This document shows, one piece after another, positions 47,744 to 57,425 of a DNA stretch of 64,000 bases. The notes beneath the pieces were generated by a model, which was given only the letters and a program-made list of their open reading frames with translations, was not told the origin of the DNA and did not search any database. Position 1 is the first letter of the stretch. Each line of letters begins with the position of its first letter. The position numbers were made by a program, and so were the translations under genes. Origin of the DNA: Acinetobacter sedimenti (lineage in GTDB: Bacteria > Pseudomonadota > Gammaproteobacteria > Pseudomonadales > Moraxellaceae); NCBI RefSeq assembly GCF_022601685.1, contig NZ_JAKUML010000013.1:1-64000 (forward strand), read 5' to 3'.

Positions 47744-47899
47744 TTAAAACATCGTATTGTCATTGGCAGGGGGTTCAGATACATCTTTGATGACGTCCCA
47801 ATACTCGACAATTTTTCCATTTTCAACACGGAAAATTTCCACCACCGCTTGCCTACGATCATCTTCGCTATTTTCTGGTAGTGCTTGTATCTTTTGCTT
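47744..47899 (-). pseudogene. Remnant of a SnoaL/NTF2-like gene
   Basis: Directly after the MscS stop codon and in the same frame, the minus strand encodes about 51 residues that end with EIFRVENGKIVEYWDV and then ANDNTMF and a stop. This is the typical C-terminus of SnoaL-like (nuclear transport factor 2 fold) proteins. The first two thirds of such a protein (about 130 aa) and any start codon are missing. I read it as a 3' fragment left by a deletion that brought the mscS end next to it. Confidence 0.75.
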
Positions 47900-48853
47900 T
47901 TACTGCTCAGGCTCAATCTTCGTCTGTTTCGTCAAACGAGGATGATTCAAATCATTACGAGCCACGACATCAGCATCATTACCGTCGATTTCATCTCTAT
48001 TGCCACTAAGCGTCGGCTCAATTAAACCCATTTTCGGGATTGGAATCTCGATATTATTGTCAATAAAGCCGTTACGGACACGTTCCTGAATCTCATCATG
48101 CACTTGGATGTAATACTGTTGTTTCGTCCAAACCGTAAACAATAGTTCAATGGTCGATTCACGAAATGCAGTTACTGCGACTTGCGGACGTGGTTCATCC
48201 AGTACCAACGAGTAAGCATCGGCAACATCTATCAACACTTGGCGGACTTTGACGATATCCTCATGGAAGTTGATAAATAAAGTGATCGGAATCCGTCGAA
48301 TAGGGAATTTTGATAAGTTAAATACAGGTGTTCTAATGAGTTGCTCATTCGGCAAACGAATAAAAATATTATCCAAAGTCAGGAGTTTGACCGAAAGTAA
48401 ATCAATTGAGATCACTTGACCTTCGATAGTATGACCACGAATCATGGTCACTTGAATGGTATCGCCAACCTCGAACGAACCTTCACCGATCAAGAATAAA
48501 CCACTAATCAAGTTCGACGCAGAAGTCTGTGAGGCGAAACCCAATGCAACCGTTAAAATCCCCGCTGCACCCAAGAATACGCTCAGTTTAAAGCCTGCTT
48601 CACGCAAGCTTGCGATCATAAATAGCAAGAAAATAAAATAGAAAATCCCACGTCGCCAAATCAATTTTTGATGTTGATTCAATCGCTTACCAATAGTTGC
48701 AGTAAAGCCATTACTAATGATACGTGCGACAAAAAAACCGAGTACGATAAAGATCAAGGCAAAAATCATATCTTGGAAGCGATCTGAACTCAGCCCAGAG
48801 AGAAAGCCTTTGAGCGTATTATTAAGTTCTTCGACGATTTGAAGTTCTGCCAT
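47900..48853 (-). CDS. Mechanosensitive ion channel (MscS family)
   Basis: 317 aa. Three transmembrane helices (about 28-50, 68-85, 90-115) precede the pore helix AAGILTVALGFASQTSASNLISGLFL, whose GFASQ and NLISG match MscS. The beta domain has GDTIQV, GHTIEGQVISIDLLSVKLLTLDNIFIRLPNEQL. The C-terminal domain ends in an acidic, disordered tail (from about residue 285). It opens under hypo-osmotic shock to release solutes. AGGA lies seven bases before the ATG. A DUF432 gene precedes it in the same orientation. The end abuts a gene remnant, so the last residues may have been altered. Confidence 0.93.
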   Translation of the reverse strand: MAELQIVEELNNTLKGFLSGLSSDRFQDMIFALIFIVLGFFVARIISNGFTATIGKRLNQHQKLIWRRGIFYFIFLLFMIASLREAGFKLSVFLGAAGILTVALGFASQTSASNLISGLFLIGEGSFEVGDTIQVTMIRGHTIEGQVISIDLLSVKLLTLDNIFIRLPNEQLIRTPVFNLSKFPIRRIPITLFINFHEDIVKVRQVLIDVADAYSLVLDEPRPQVAVTAFRESTIELLFTVWTKQQYYIQVHDEIQERVRNGFIDNNIEIPIPKMGLIEPTLSGNRDEIDGNDADVVARNDLNHPRLTKQTKIEPEQ

Positions 48854-48925
48854 GCAAAATTCCTAAATTCTCTTATTCCCAAATTCTGTTTCTAAAGTTT
48901 AGCAAAGCCATACAGATCTTGGCTG

Positions 48926-49747
48926 TTAAAACATGGATTCAAACATATTGCTAATAAAGCTTGCACTATCTGAACGTGCAGGTTGAATAAATGAAACTTG
49001 TTCAGCCATTGGCGGTGTACGTGATTCGATGCGAATGCGTGGCGGTTTATCCACTTCATTTTGATAGACTTTGATTTCCGAAGTCCATAGCCGTCCTGTA
49101 CTTTCACTATAGAGCAGAGGAAGCGATGGTGCAGGAACATTAATTCGTTCAAGACGCATCTGTTGATGACTATCATTATAGAAGTGAATTGGTGTCACGG
49201 CACGAAATGGATTAATGCTCATTTCTGCGAGATTGGTCGTACCGTCAACTTGCGTGGCGTAGCACATTTGACCTTCTTGATAGTTCATCCCGAACCAAGT
49301 GTCTTTGGTTTGAAAAACAGGGAAATCGAAAATCGGCGCTTTTTGATTTTCAACAATACCTGCCAGCCATAATGGTGTACTGATAAATAAAGTTGCACGC
49401 TGTCCCGCAGGAATGTGGATCGGCTGAACAGGTTTAATCACCACGCCACGATCGGCAAGGCGAGGCATCAGAAAGAATTTTTCCTTACTGCGATTAAACA
49501 TAAAACGCTCAAACTTACTTGGTTGAGGTAGTTGCGTTTCTTCGTCTAGCCTTACCCAATCTTTTCGCATTTCGGTATGTTTGTGCAGGCGATGATATTC
49601 CACAAGCCAATCTTTTTCACGGCGAAATAGACGAAAATACAGTGGTCCAAGTCGCCACGCATGCGATTGATTGAGTTGGAATTTATATTCTCCCCACCAT
49701 GTCTTCGACTCAGGATAGAGAGCAGTATTTTCTGCGTCTTCAGTCAT
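48926..49747 (-). CDS. DUF432-like protein, function unknown
   Basis: 273 aa. Features are beta-rich: WWGEYKFQLNQSHAWRLGPLYFRLFRR, then FMPRLADRGVVIKP-like VVIKPVQPIHIPAGQRATLFISTPLWL, and TGRLWTSEIKV near the end. It lacks signal peptide and membrane helices. The pattern (a surface-anchoring N-terminal strand, a PxxIPAG segment) fits DUF432 as I remember it, a family often next to MscS genes. It lies 72 bp upstream of mscS in the same direction, which suggests a functional pair. No ribosome-binding site is apparent; the start is uncertain. Confidence 0.7.
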   Translation of the reverse strand: MTEDAENTALYPESKTWWGEYKFQLNQSHAWRLGPLYFRLFRREKDWLVEYHRLHKHTEMRKDWVRLDEETQLPQPSKFERFMFNRSKEKFFLMPRLADRGVVIKPVQPIHIPAGQRATLFISTPLWLAGIVENQKAPIFDFPVFQTKDTWFGMNYQEGQMCYATQVDGTTNLAEMSINPFRAVTPIHFYNDSHQQMRLERINVPAPSLPLLYSESTGRLWTSEIKVYQNEVDKPPRIRIESRTPPMAEQVSFIQPARSDSASFISNMFESMF

Positions 49748-49910
49748 ATCAAAATAGTTACATTCACAATGCTATTCAAATTACACAAAGATTGATTGTA
49801 CAAACTTGTCACAATATCAAGGATAGCCTTTCATCTTATATCATACTTGAAGTAAACTGCTGTTTGTATTCATATGATTTTTGAAAAATAGAAATTTTGA
49901 GACGAGCAAG

Positions 49911-51386
49911 ATGCTAAGACAAATACAAATACCCTATAGCTTTGCCAAACGACATGGTGTGTTGTTGAAATATGATGGTGATCATGCGCAGATTATCCGT
50001 TGCCAAAATACGCCGATAGAGGCGTTGCAAGAAGCCCGTCGCTATTTAGGGCAATCGGCTACACATCAGATCGTCACCGCACAAGATTTCCAAAAAATGC
50101 TCAGTGCCGCATTCGCAGGCGATACTGGCGAATCGCAACAAGTCGCAGCAGGTTTAGAAGATCATCCTGATTTGCTCAGCCTAGCCGATCAAGTGCCTGA
50201 AACAGAAGATTTGATGGATCAAGAAGATGATGCGCCAATCATTCGCTTGATTAATGCCTTATTGTCCGAAGCGATTCGTGTTAATGCGTCGGATATTCAC
50301 ATTGAAGTCTTTGAAAAACGTCTCTCCGTGCGTTTGCGTGTTGATGGACAACTTCGTGAAATCGTCCAGCCACGGCGTGAGCTTGCACCGTTACTTGTTT
50401 CTCGTATTAAAGTCATGGCAAAACTGGATATTGCAGAAAAACGTGTTCCGCAAGATGGTCGTATCTCGCTACGTCTTGCAGGGCGTGAAGTCGATGTGCG
50501 TGTATCGACTTTGCCATCGTCACATGGTGAGCGTGTGGTGATGCGTCTTTTGGACAAGCAAGCAGGGCGTTTGAATATGACCCATCTGGGCTTGATGCCA
50601 AGCGACTATGAACGTCTGAGCTATTTGGTGCATCGTCCACATGGCATTATCCTGGTCACTGGTCCTACAGGTTCGGGGAAAACCACGACTTTATACGCAG
50701 CACTTTCAGACTTGAATGACAATACTCGAAATATCCTCACTGCCGAAGACCCGATCGAATATCAGCTTGAAGGGATTGGACAAACTCAGGTGAATACAAA
50801 GGTTGACATGACCTTTGCACGTGCGCTGAAAGCGATGCTCCGCCAAGATCCTGATGTGGTGATGGTCGGTGAGATTCGTGATTTAGAAACGGCTGAAATT
50901 GCCGTGCAAGCATCACTCACAGGTCACTTAGTCCTTTCCACACTACATACCAATACAGCGATCGGTGCGGTCACTCGATTGAAAGATATGGGCATTGAGC
51001 CATTTCTATTGTCTAGCTCGTTAATCGGTGTGGTGGCACAGCGTTTGGTGCGTACTTTATGTTCGCAATGCGTGACTTGGGCGCCTGCCGATGAGTTTGA
51101 ACGTCAGCTATTCTCAGGTGTAACTACCGATAGCGAGTTGAAACTTCCGCATCCAGTCGGTTGTGATCAATGTAATCAGTCAGGATTTACAGGGCGTACA
51201 GCGATCTATGAGGTCGTACCTGTCGATGAGCAAATGCGCCGTTTGATTCATGGTAATGCGCCTGAGTTTGAGCTTGAGCAATATGCTCGAAAGCAAGCGC
51301 AGTCGATCCGTCAAGATGGTTTGCAAAAAGTATTGGCAGGGAAGACCACGGTGGAAGAAGTCTTGCGAGTAACGCAAGAGGAGTAA
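49911..51386 (+). CDS. gspE: Type II secretion ATPase GspE
   Basis: 491 aa. An N-terminal region (1-110) resembles the GspE N domain, then DAPIIRLINALLSEAIRVNASDIHIE, the Walker A GPTGSGKTTTLYAAL (about 250), the Asp box AEDPIEYQLEGIGQTQVN, Walker B VVMVGEIRDLETAEIA and His box LSTLHTN. The CxxC zinc motif is present as TLCSQC and CDQC. It powers pseudopilus assembly for exoprotein export in the type II secretion system. No gspF follows; T2SS genes are scattered in Acinetobacter. I chose the ATG at 49911. Confidence 0.95.
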   Translation: MLRQIQIPYSFAKRHGVLLKYDGDHAQIIRCQNTPIEALQEARRYLGQSATHQIVTAQDFQKMLSAAFAGDTGESQQVAAGLEDHPDLLSLADQVPETEDLMDQEDDAPIIRLINALLSEAIRVNASDIHIEVFEKRLSVRLRVDGQLREIVQPRRELAPLLVSRIKVMAKLDIAEKRVPQDGRISLRLAGREVDVRVSTLPSSHGERVVMRLLDKQAGRLNMTHLGLMPSDYERLSYLVHRPHGIILVTGPTGSGKTTTLYAALSDLNDNTRNILTAEDPIEYQLEGIGQTQVNTKVDMTFARALKAMLRQDPDVVMVGEIRDLETAEIAVQASLTGHLVLSTLHTNTAIGAVTRLKDMGIEPFLLSSSLIGVVAQRLVRTLCSQCVTWAPADEFERQLFSGVTTDSELKLPHPVGCDQCNQSGFTGRTAIYEVVPVDEQMRRLIHGNAPEFELEQYARKQAQSIRQDGLQKVLAGKTTVEEVLRVTQEE

Positions 51387-51423
51387 TGTGATCTACGAGA
51401 TTGAATAGAGGTAAGGAGGAAGT

Positions 51424-51900
51424 ATCATCAATCTCGGAAATAAAAACTTTATTTTGAAATTGCATCAAATGAAATACATGGAAAACTAGTACCTTTAAGA
51501 ATATTTGTAAATGAAAAAATTATCGTTACTTTGGATTCTTCAACATACATGCCAAGCTTTAAAAATAGCCTAATATCTTTATTAATAGTTTCTTATTATT
51601 TTCGAAAAATCTTAAATGAAGAAGACTTTTTCGAGAATCTAAAAAGATCTATCGATACAGGTGATAATTTTATGATTACTTTTGAAGAAACATTTTATGA
51701 TTATGTGAAACGAATAATCAGAAATGATCAGAGAGTATTTTTTATGGTATATCCATAAAAATCATTTTTTTGAGTATCCTGAGAATGAGCTGAAAGGTGT
51801 AAATATTCAAAGTGTAACTATGGCTGATGTGCGTGAAACCTTAAATGCCTTAATTAAATGGTGTGAAAATTATATGTGTATAAGCTATGAGGTGGTTTAG
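51424..51900 (+). pseudogene. Broken small gene, resembles an Imm-type immunity gene
   Basis: A good ribosome-binding site (AAGGAGGA, 51413-51420) is followed by ATCATCAATCTCGGAAATAA, where an ATG appears changed to ATC. Three frames each carry coherent pieces: INLGNKN at the start, then (51444-51758) FEIASNEIHG, LVPLRIFVNEKI, LNEEDFFENLKRSID, TFEETFYDYVKRIIRND and RVFFMVY, and last (51757-51900) NHFFEYPENELKG, QSVTMADVRETLNALIKWCEN. At least two frameshifts and a lost start are needed to explain it. The whole, about 155 aa, recalls Imm42-like small immunity proteins, but this family call is from memory and weak. No toxin gene is adjacent. Confidence 0.55.
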
Positions 51901-51975
51901 ATTTTAAATCGTTTTAACATTTTGAAGCTGTATTTCTGTGAGTAATCCCTGCATTTAGTTTAGTATTAGGCGGAA

Positions 51976-52539
51976 TCAATTCTCAGACTTCCGATACAAA
52001 CCTGCATAGATAATCCCCATCTTACTATCTTTAATCTGTTGCCAAGTCTTTGGTAGATTTAAATTTTCAAGCGGTCGATCTGCCTCTACATAGATCAAAG
52101 CATTTTCATTCAGCTTTTCATTTGCAAGTTGTGAGAGTTCTTCCCAAAGATCTAGGGAATAGGGCGGATCAAGAAACAACACATCAAATGATTCATTGAT
52201 TTTTGCTAAAGCCTGTTGCGCCGTTGAAGCATAGACTTTGGCATTCTCGATATTGAGTAAAGTAAGATTCTGCTTTAGAAATTTTACTTGTTCTAAGTTT
52301 GGCTCGATCATGTGTACAGACTTTGCACCACGTGATAATGCTTCAAAAGATAACGCACCAGAGCCAGCACAGAGGTCAAGTACATTTGCGCCTTCGATAT
52401 CCCACATTAACCAGTTGAATAATGTTTCACGTAAACGATCGGGTGTCGGACGTAAGCCCTCAATATTTGCAAAAGCGAGCTGACGACGCTTGTGTACACC
52501 ACCAATGATACGAAGCTGATTTTTCATCTGAATTTTCAT
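51976..52539 (-). CDS. rsmD: 16S rRNA (guanine-966-N2)-methyltransferase
   Basis: 187 aa. It methylates G966 of 16S rRNA on the 30S particle. LRIIGGVHKRRQL, then LRPTPDRLRETLFNWL, motif I VLDLCAGSGALSFEALSRGA and the catalytic-site FDVLFLDPPY are all family marks. The start could be ATG at 52539 or 52527; neither has a strong ribosome-binding site. It lies 12 bp downstream of mrdA in the same direction, probably cotranscribed, although ftsY, its usual partner, is absent. Confidence 0.95.
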   Translation of the reverse strand: MKIQMKNQLRIIGGVHKRRQLAFANIEGLRPTPDRLRETLFNWLMWDIEGANVLDLCAGSGALSFEALSRGAKSVHMIEPNLEQVKFLKQNLTLLNIENAKVYASTAQQALAKINESFDVLFLDPPYSLDLWEELSQLANEKLNENALIYVEADRPLENLNLPKTWQQIKDSKMGIIYAGLYRKSEN

Positions 52540-52551
52540 CTAATCTTTTAT

Positions 52552-54564
52552 CTAGTGTGCCGTGATGGTACGAGGTATCGGTTGCGTCGCGTTGGAAGTG
52601 CCCGCCGATTGAGCCACTACTGTGTTTGTATTCTCTTGTGTACTATCGGTTGGTAGCTCACCTGGTTTGATACCTGCAGTCATCAGTCCAGCATTAATAT
52701 GGACATTAGCAGGAATAATCGGCTCTTTCTCACGTTTTAAAAGCCAATAATCCATCAACGGACGAGCAAGCTGTGCTGCTGAACCACCGTGTTTACCATT
52801 TTCCCATACTACTGCTACAGCGATTTTTGGATCATCCGCAGGTGCGAAGCCGACGAAGAGTCCGTGATCACGTTGACGCTCTTTTAAAGCGGCTTCATTG
52901 TAGCTTTTACCTTGTGCAATACTGACAACTTGAGCTGTTCCAGTTTTCCCTGCGATGCTGTAGTTATAGCTTTTGATACCACGACCAGTACCACTTTGGA
53001 TCACTGCTTCCATCGCATGGTGCATTTTTTCCCAGTCTTCGCGTGTACCACTAAAGTTAATTTTGCCATTGGTACCATTGTGTATTTCCAGGACTTTTTC
53101 ACCTTTGGTTTCACGCAACACATGCGGTTTGACATGCTGTCCGTAGTTTGCGGTGATTGCCGTTGCCATCGCAAGCTGTAGTGGTGAAGCGGTAAATGCA
53201 CCTTGTCCGATACTTACCGAGATAGTTTCACCACGTGACCATGCTTTGCCACGAGTTCGCATTTTCCACTCAGGTGAAGGGTAGAGTCCTGAATTTTCAC
53301 TTGGCAGGTCGATACCTGTCTTTGCGCCAAAGCCAAATTGGGTCATCCAGTCGTGCATACGATTGATACCCATTTGATAGGCAAGGATGTAGAAGAAAGT
53401 GTCACAAGAGATCGCAATAGATTTGGTGATATCTACGACGCCATGACCTGACTTTCTCCAGTCACGAAAGCGATGGCTATCACCCGGTAGATGGAAGTAT
53501 CCCGGATCAGAAATTCGTGTGTTCCAATCAATGATTTTGTAGTGTAATCCGCCCATCGCAGCCATCGGTTTGATGGTCGATCCGGGTGGGTAGACACCTT
53601 GCACAGCACGGTTATACAGCGGTTGATCTGGATTGTCGCTCAGCGCTCGGTAATCTGTATGGCTAATCCCAGTCACGAATAGATTTGGGTTAAAGCTTGG
53701 GCTCGACACTAGTGCGAGGATTTCCCCAGTATTTGGATCCATCGCAACGATTGCACCACGTTTATCGAGCATCTGCTCAGCGGCAACCATTTGCAAGCCA
53801 TAATCCAAAGACAGATATAAGTCATTACCACGAGTCGCTTCAGTACGTCCGAGATGACGTAGTACATTGCTGTGCGCATCAGCTTCGACCGACTCATGAC
53901 CGGGTAAACCGTGTAGCAAATCTTCATAAGATTTTTCTACGCCGATTTTGCCGATTAAGTTTGTCCCTGCATAGAGCTCTTTGTCGATGCTTTTTAGTTC
54001 ACGATCGTTAATGCGACCAACATAGCCAATCACATGTGCAAACAAGTCGCCATGTGGATAGTAGCGAGTCATTTGGGTTTCGATACGCACACCGGGGAAT
54101 TCTTGTTTTAACTCACTAAACTTGGCAATGTCTGTTTCGGTCAGATTGAGTTTGAGTGTTAAGACTTCTGTTTTGCGAGCTGTTTTGGCACGTTTTCCAA
54201 ATTGCTCAATATCTTCAGGGCTTAAGCTTAATACAGGAGTAAGGCGACGGATCGTTGCATCCACATCTTCAATGTCAGCACGACTAATCACGGCAGAAAA
54301 TACTGGATAATTATCAGCGAGCAAAATCCCATTACGATCGTAAATAAAGCCACGAGCAGGCGGAAGAGCTTGCAAACGGATACGGTTATTGTCGGATTCA
54401 GTTTGAAAATGCTCATGCTGTTGTAATTGCAAATAGCCATAACGTGCCATCAACACCATAAAAAAGAAAGCCACAACAGCCACAGCAAAAAAGATGCGAT
54501 GACGGAAAATTTTCTGTTCGAGTTGTTGGTTTTTGATCGGTGTTGGGTGTTTGGACTTAGGCAT
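52552..54564 (-). CDS. mrdA: Penicillin-binding protein 2
   Basis: 670 aa. A class B transpeptidase that cross-links peptidoglycan of the elongasome with RodA. One N-terminal membrane helix (about 24-43), a PBP dimer region with PARGFIYDRNGILLADN, then the catalytic motifs SxxK in PPGSTIKPMAAMGG (about 334), SCD in IAISCDTFFY and KTGT in IAGKTGTAQV. The C-terminal tail (after 610) is Thr/Asn/Pro-rich and disordered. No rodA follows; rsmD is downstream. A major beta-lactam target. Confidence 0.96.
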   Translation of the reverse strand: MPKSKHPTPIKNQQLEQKIFRHRIFFAVAVVAFFFMVLMARYGYLQLQQHEHFQTESDNNRIRLQALPPARGFIYDRNGILLADNYPVFSAVISRADIEDVDATIRRLTPVLSLSPEDIEQFGKRAKTARKTEVLTLKLNLTETDIAKFSELKQEFPGVRIETQMTRYYPHGDLFAHVIGYVGRINDRELKSIDKELYAGTNLIGKIGVEKSYEDLLHGLPGHESVEADAHSNVLRHLGRTEATRGNDLYLSLDYGLQMVAAEQMLDKRGAIVAMDPNTGEILALVSSPSFNPNLFVTGISHTDYRALSDNPDQPLYNRAVQGVYPPGSTIKPMAAMGGLHYKIIDWNTRISDPGYFHLPGDSHRFRDWRKSGHGVVDITKSIAISCDTFFYILAYQMGINRMHDWMTQFGFGAKTGIDLPSENSGLYPSPEWKMRTRGKAWSRGETISVSIGQGAFTASPLQLAMATAITANYGQHVKPHVLRETKGEKVLEIHNGTNGKINFSGTREDWEKMHHAMEAVIQSGTGRGIKSYNYSIAGKTGTAQVVSIAQGKSYNEAALKERQRDHGLFVGFAPADDPKIAVAVVWENGKHGGSAAQLARPLMDYWLLKREKEPIIPANVHINAGLMTAGIKPGELPTDSTQENTNTVVAQSAGTSNATQPIPRTITAH

Positions 54565-54629
54565 GATAAATCAGAATATAGCTACATGCGTATTCTAACC
54601 AATTGTGCAAACAGGGTATAGCGTTTTTG

Positions 54630-54676
54630 AGTGGTTCTAGTGCCAAGCTGTTCTAATGCCTAGCTGTTCTAACGCT
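54630..54676. repeat. 16-bp tandem units upstream of mrdA
   Basis: AGCTGTTCTAATGCCT and AGCTGTTCTAACGCTT repeat at 54646 and 54662 with a 16-bp period; a diverged first copy, GTGGTTCTAGTGCCA, precedes them. Confidence 0.75.
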
Positions 54677-54737
54677 TGGCTTAATCATTAAATTTGCAAA
54701 ATGAAATTTTGATAGAACACGATTATGCACCACATAT

Positions 54738-54767
54738 AAAAAAAGCACAGCAATTGCGCTGTGCTTT
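54738..54767 (-). terminator. Terminator of the Pro-rich secreted protein gene
   Basis: AAAGCACAGC and GCTGTGCTTT form a 10-bp stem, followed on the minus strand by a run of seven T. Confidence 0.9.
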
Positions 54768-54788
54768 CTATCCGAAGAATTTTTCAAA

Positions 54789-55226
54789 TTAAGACTCGAT
54801 GTTTGGTGCATCTACATCTTCTACTGCTTCGGCATCAGGTTGTTCCATATCAGCAGGTGTTGCTTGTGGTGCAACAGCTGGCATTGCTGGCGGTGCAGAT
54901 TGCAGGATTGGTGGCGCTACTTCTACAGGTGGTGCAGAGATTGGTTGCGGTGCAGACTGATTTTCCTGCATTTGTAATGGCGTACTCACTGGTGCAGGCG
55001 CGTTCGCAGGTGGCATTGGTGGTTGAAATTTTAACTTACCATCATCCGCAGGCTGACATGTACCATTATAAATCACACCTTTGTAAGCATAAGTCACAGG
55101 TGTACCTTCAGATTTGCTCTTACAGACAGAAATTTGTTTTTTCTCGTGTGCATCTGCTGCATGGACGACGCCAAAAGCTGACATACACAAAGCTGATACA
55201 GATAATGCTTTCATTAAATTATTCAT
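54789..55226 (-). CDS. Exported proline/alanine-rich protein, function unknown
   Basis: 145 aa. A signal peptide ends near VVHAADA. A short N-terminal domain has two Cys (ISVCKSKSEG and YNGTCQP) that could form a disulfide, and TYAYKGVIYNGTC recalls small DUF4124-like beta units, but I would not name it so. The C-terminal two thirds is Pro/Ala/Met/Gln-rich and acidic at the end, so disordered or a periplasmic spacer. GAGGAAG lies seven bases before the ATG. It has its own terminator and is divergent from mnmG. Confidence 0.8.
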   Translation of the reverse strand: MNNLMKALSVSALCMSAFGVVHAADAHEKKQISVCKSKSEGTPVTYAYKGVIYNGTCQPADDGKLKFQPPMPPANAPAPVSTPLQMQENQSAPQPISAPPVEVAPPILQSAPPAMPAVAPQATPADMEQPDAEAVEDVDAPNIES

Positions 55227-55439
55227 TATTCACTTCCTCTTTTTAATGCAGTGAAACTGCCAAATCATCTTAAAGTTGATTTACTTCAACCATATTACTG
55301 CTAAGCGTTTCATTGTTAATTGGTTTTTATGAAGCTTCGTGCAACAGTTTGTCAAAATATGTAATGTGCTCGTGAAGAAACGCACAAAAATGTTGAGAAA
55401 AGTAGACGTCGGTTGTGCATTTTTTTGCTTCGGTTTTTT

Positions 55440-55448
55440 TGTTATAAT
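55440..55448 (+). promoter_or_regulatory. Extended -10 promoter of mnmG
   Basis: TGTTATAAT is an extended -10 (TGn then a perfect TATAAT at 55443-55448). The -35 is only a T run. Start is about 30 nt before the mnmG ATG. Confidence 0.65.
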
Positions 55449-55480
55449 ATTGCGTCCTATTTTCTTGGTATGTTCTAGCC

Positions 55481-57361
55481 ATGCACTATCCTAAAGTTTA
55501 CGATGTCATTGTTATCGGTGGCGGTCACGCAGGTACTGAAGCGGCGCTTGCTGCGGCACGTATGGGGCGACAGACTTTGTTGCTGACGCACAATATCGAA
55601 ACTTTGGGGCAGATGAGCTGTAATCCAGCGATTGGTGGTATTGGCAAGTCACACCTTGTTCGTGAGATTGATGCGCTTGGCGGTGCAATGGCGTTGGCGG
55701 CGGATAAAGGCGGCATTCAATTCCGTATCTTAAACTCTCGTAAAGGTGCTGCGGTACGTGCAACACGTGCGCAAGCCGATCGTGTGCGCTATAAAGCTGC
55801 CATTCGTCATACTCTAGAAAATCAAGCGAATCTTGATATCTTTCAACAAGCCGCTGATGATCTGATTGTTGAAGGCGATACCGTCAAAGGCGTCGTCACG
55901 CAGATGGGCGTGCGCTTTGTATGTAAAACGGTGGTGCTGACTACAGGCACATTCTTGGGTGGTGTAATTCATATTGGACTGGAAAAATCTAGCGGTGGTC
56001 GTGCAGGTGATCCGCCGTCGATTGCGCTGGCTAATCGTTTACGTGAATTAAATCTTCCCGTTGGTCGCTTAAAAACAGGTACACCACCACGTATTGATGC
56101 ACGCTCAGTTGATTTCTCAGTGATGACGGCACAGCCGGGTGATTTTCCTTCGCCGACCATGTCATTCATGGGTGATGTGTCGATGCACCCTGAACAGGTC
56201 AATTGCTATATCACCCATACCAATGAAAAAACCCATGACATTATTCGCACTGGCTTAGACCGCTCGCCGATGTACACAGGGGTGATTGAAGGGGTTGGAC
56301 CTCGCTACTGTCCGTCGATTGAAGATAAGATTCATCGTTTTGCCGATAAAGATTCACATCAAGTCTTTATCGAGCCCGAAGGCTTGGATACCCATGAGTT
56401 GTATCCAAATGGCATTTCGACTTCACTGCCTTTTGATGTGCAATTTGAATTGGTACGTTCGATCAAAGGTATGGAAAATGCGCATATTCTGCGCCCAGGC
56501 TATGCTATCGAATATGATTACTTCAATCCGCAAGCCTTAAAATTCACCTTAGAAACCAAAGCCATCAATAATCTTTACTTTGCAGGTCAGATCAACGGCA
56601 CTACAGGTTATGAAGAGGCGGGTGCACAAGGTCTACTTGCAGGTTTGAACGCCGCACGACGTGCATGGGATCAAGAACAATGGACACCAAAACGTGACGA
56701 AGCCTATATTGGTGTATTGGTCGATGACTTAATTACATTGGGTACAAAGGAACCGTACCGTATGTTTACTTCACGTGCTGAATATCGCTTGATGCTCCGT
56801 GAAGATAATGCTGATCAACGCCTCACACCAATTGGTCGTGAGCTTGGCTTAGTTGATGATGCACGTTGGAATGCCTACTGTGAAAAAATGGAAGCTGTAG
56901 AAAGTGAAACAGCACGTTTACAACATCTATGGGCTGCGCCAAACAATCCAATGGGGAAGAAATTTGTCGAAATGACAGGTGCAGATTTATCTAAAGAATG
57001 TTCTGCGATAGATTTGCTGAAACGTCCAAATATTAACTTTGCCCAAATTGCCGAGCTTACAGATTCAGAAGTGTCTGCACAAGTTGGTGATCAGATCGAA
57101 ATTGCCGTGAAATATCAAGGTTATATCAATCGTCAGCATGAAGATGTGGCGCAGATGAAACGCTTGGAAGAAACGCAAATTCCAAGTGATTTTGATTATG
57201 ACATCGTGTCAGGTCTATCTCGTGAGATCACGCAAAAGCTCAATACGGTACGTCCTGAAACCTTAGCTCAAGCGGGTCGTATTCCGGGTGTTACGCCTGC
57301 GGCAGTACAATTGGTGATGATTACAATTCGTAAAAATGCCATGACTAAAAAGTCGGCATAA
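55481..57361 (+). CDS. mnmG: tRNA uridine 5-carboxymethylaminomethyl modification enzyme MnmG
   Basis: 626 aa, formerly GidA. With MnmE it installs the (carboxymethyl)aminomethyl group on wobble U34 of several tRNAs, using FAD, NADH and methylenetetrahydrofolate. FAD motif [21 protein letters not shown] at the N-terminus; [36 protein letters not shown] and [16 protein letters not shown] [11 protein letters not shown] match the family; the C-terminal MnmE-binding domain ends in [18 protein letters not shown]. Full length. It stands far from mnmE, rsmG and parA. Confidence 0.98.
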   Translation: MHYPKVYDVIVIGGGHAGTEAALAAARMGRQTLLLTHNIETLGQMSCNPAIGGIGKSHLVREIDALGGAMALAADKGGIQFRILNSRKGAAVRATRAQADRVRYKAAIRHTLENQANLDIFQQAADDLIVEGDTVKGVVTQMGVRFVCKTVVLTTGTFLGGVIHIGLEKSSGGRAGDPPSIALANRLRELNLPVGRLKTGTPPRIDARSVDFSVMTAQPGDFPSPTMSFMGDVSMHPEQVNCYITHTNEKTHDIIRTGLDRSPMYTGVIEGVGPRYCPSIEDKIHRFADKDSHQVFIEPEGLDTHELYPNGISTSLPFDVQFELVRSIKGMENAHILRPGYAIEYDYFNPQALKFTLETKAINNLYFAGQINGTTGYEEAGAQGLLAGLNAARRAWDQEQWTPKRDEAYIGVLVDDLITLGTKEPYRMFTSRAEYRLMLREDNADQRLTPIGRELGLVDDARWNAYCEKMEAVESETARLQHLWAAPNNPMGKKFVEMTGADLSKECSAIDLLKRPNINFAQIAELTDSEVSAQVGDQIEIAVKYQGYINRQHEDVAQMKRLEETQIPSDFDYDIVSGLSREITQKLNTVRPETLAQAGRIPGVTPAAVQLVMITIRKNAMTKKSA

Positions 57362-57425
57362 TTGCTAGCGTAAAAACATTTTGAAATTGTTTTTAAAAAT
57401 TTCATGACAAATTAAGGAAATAGAG

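Noticed and set aside
47707..47916. A 69-codon minus-strand frame near the MscS end
   Set aside because: Lys-rich and meaningless; the real signal is the SnoaL-like fragment in another frame of the same strand.
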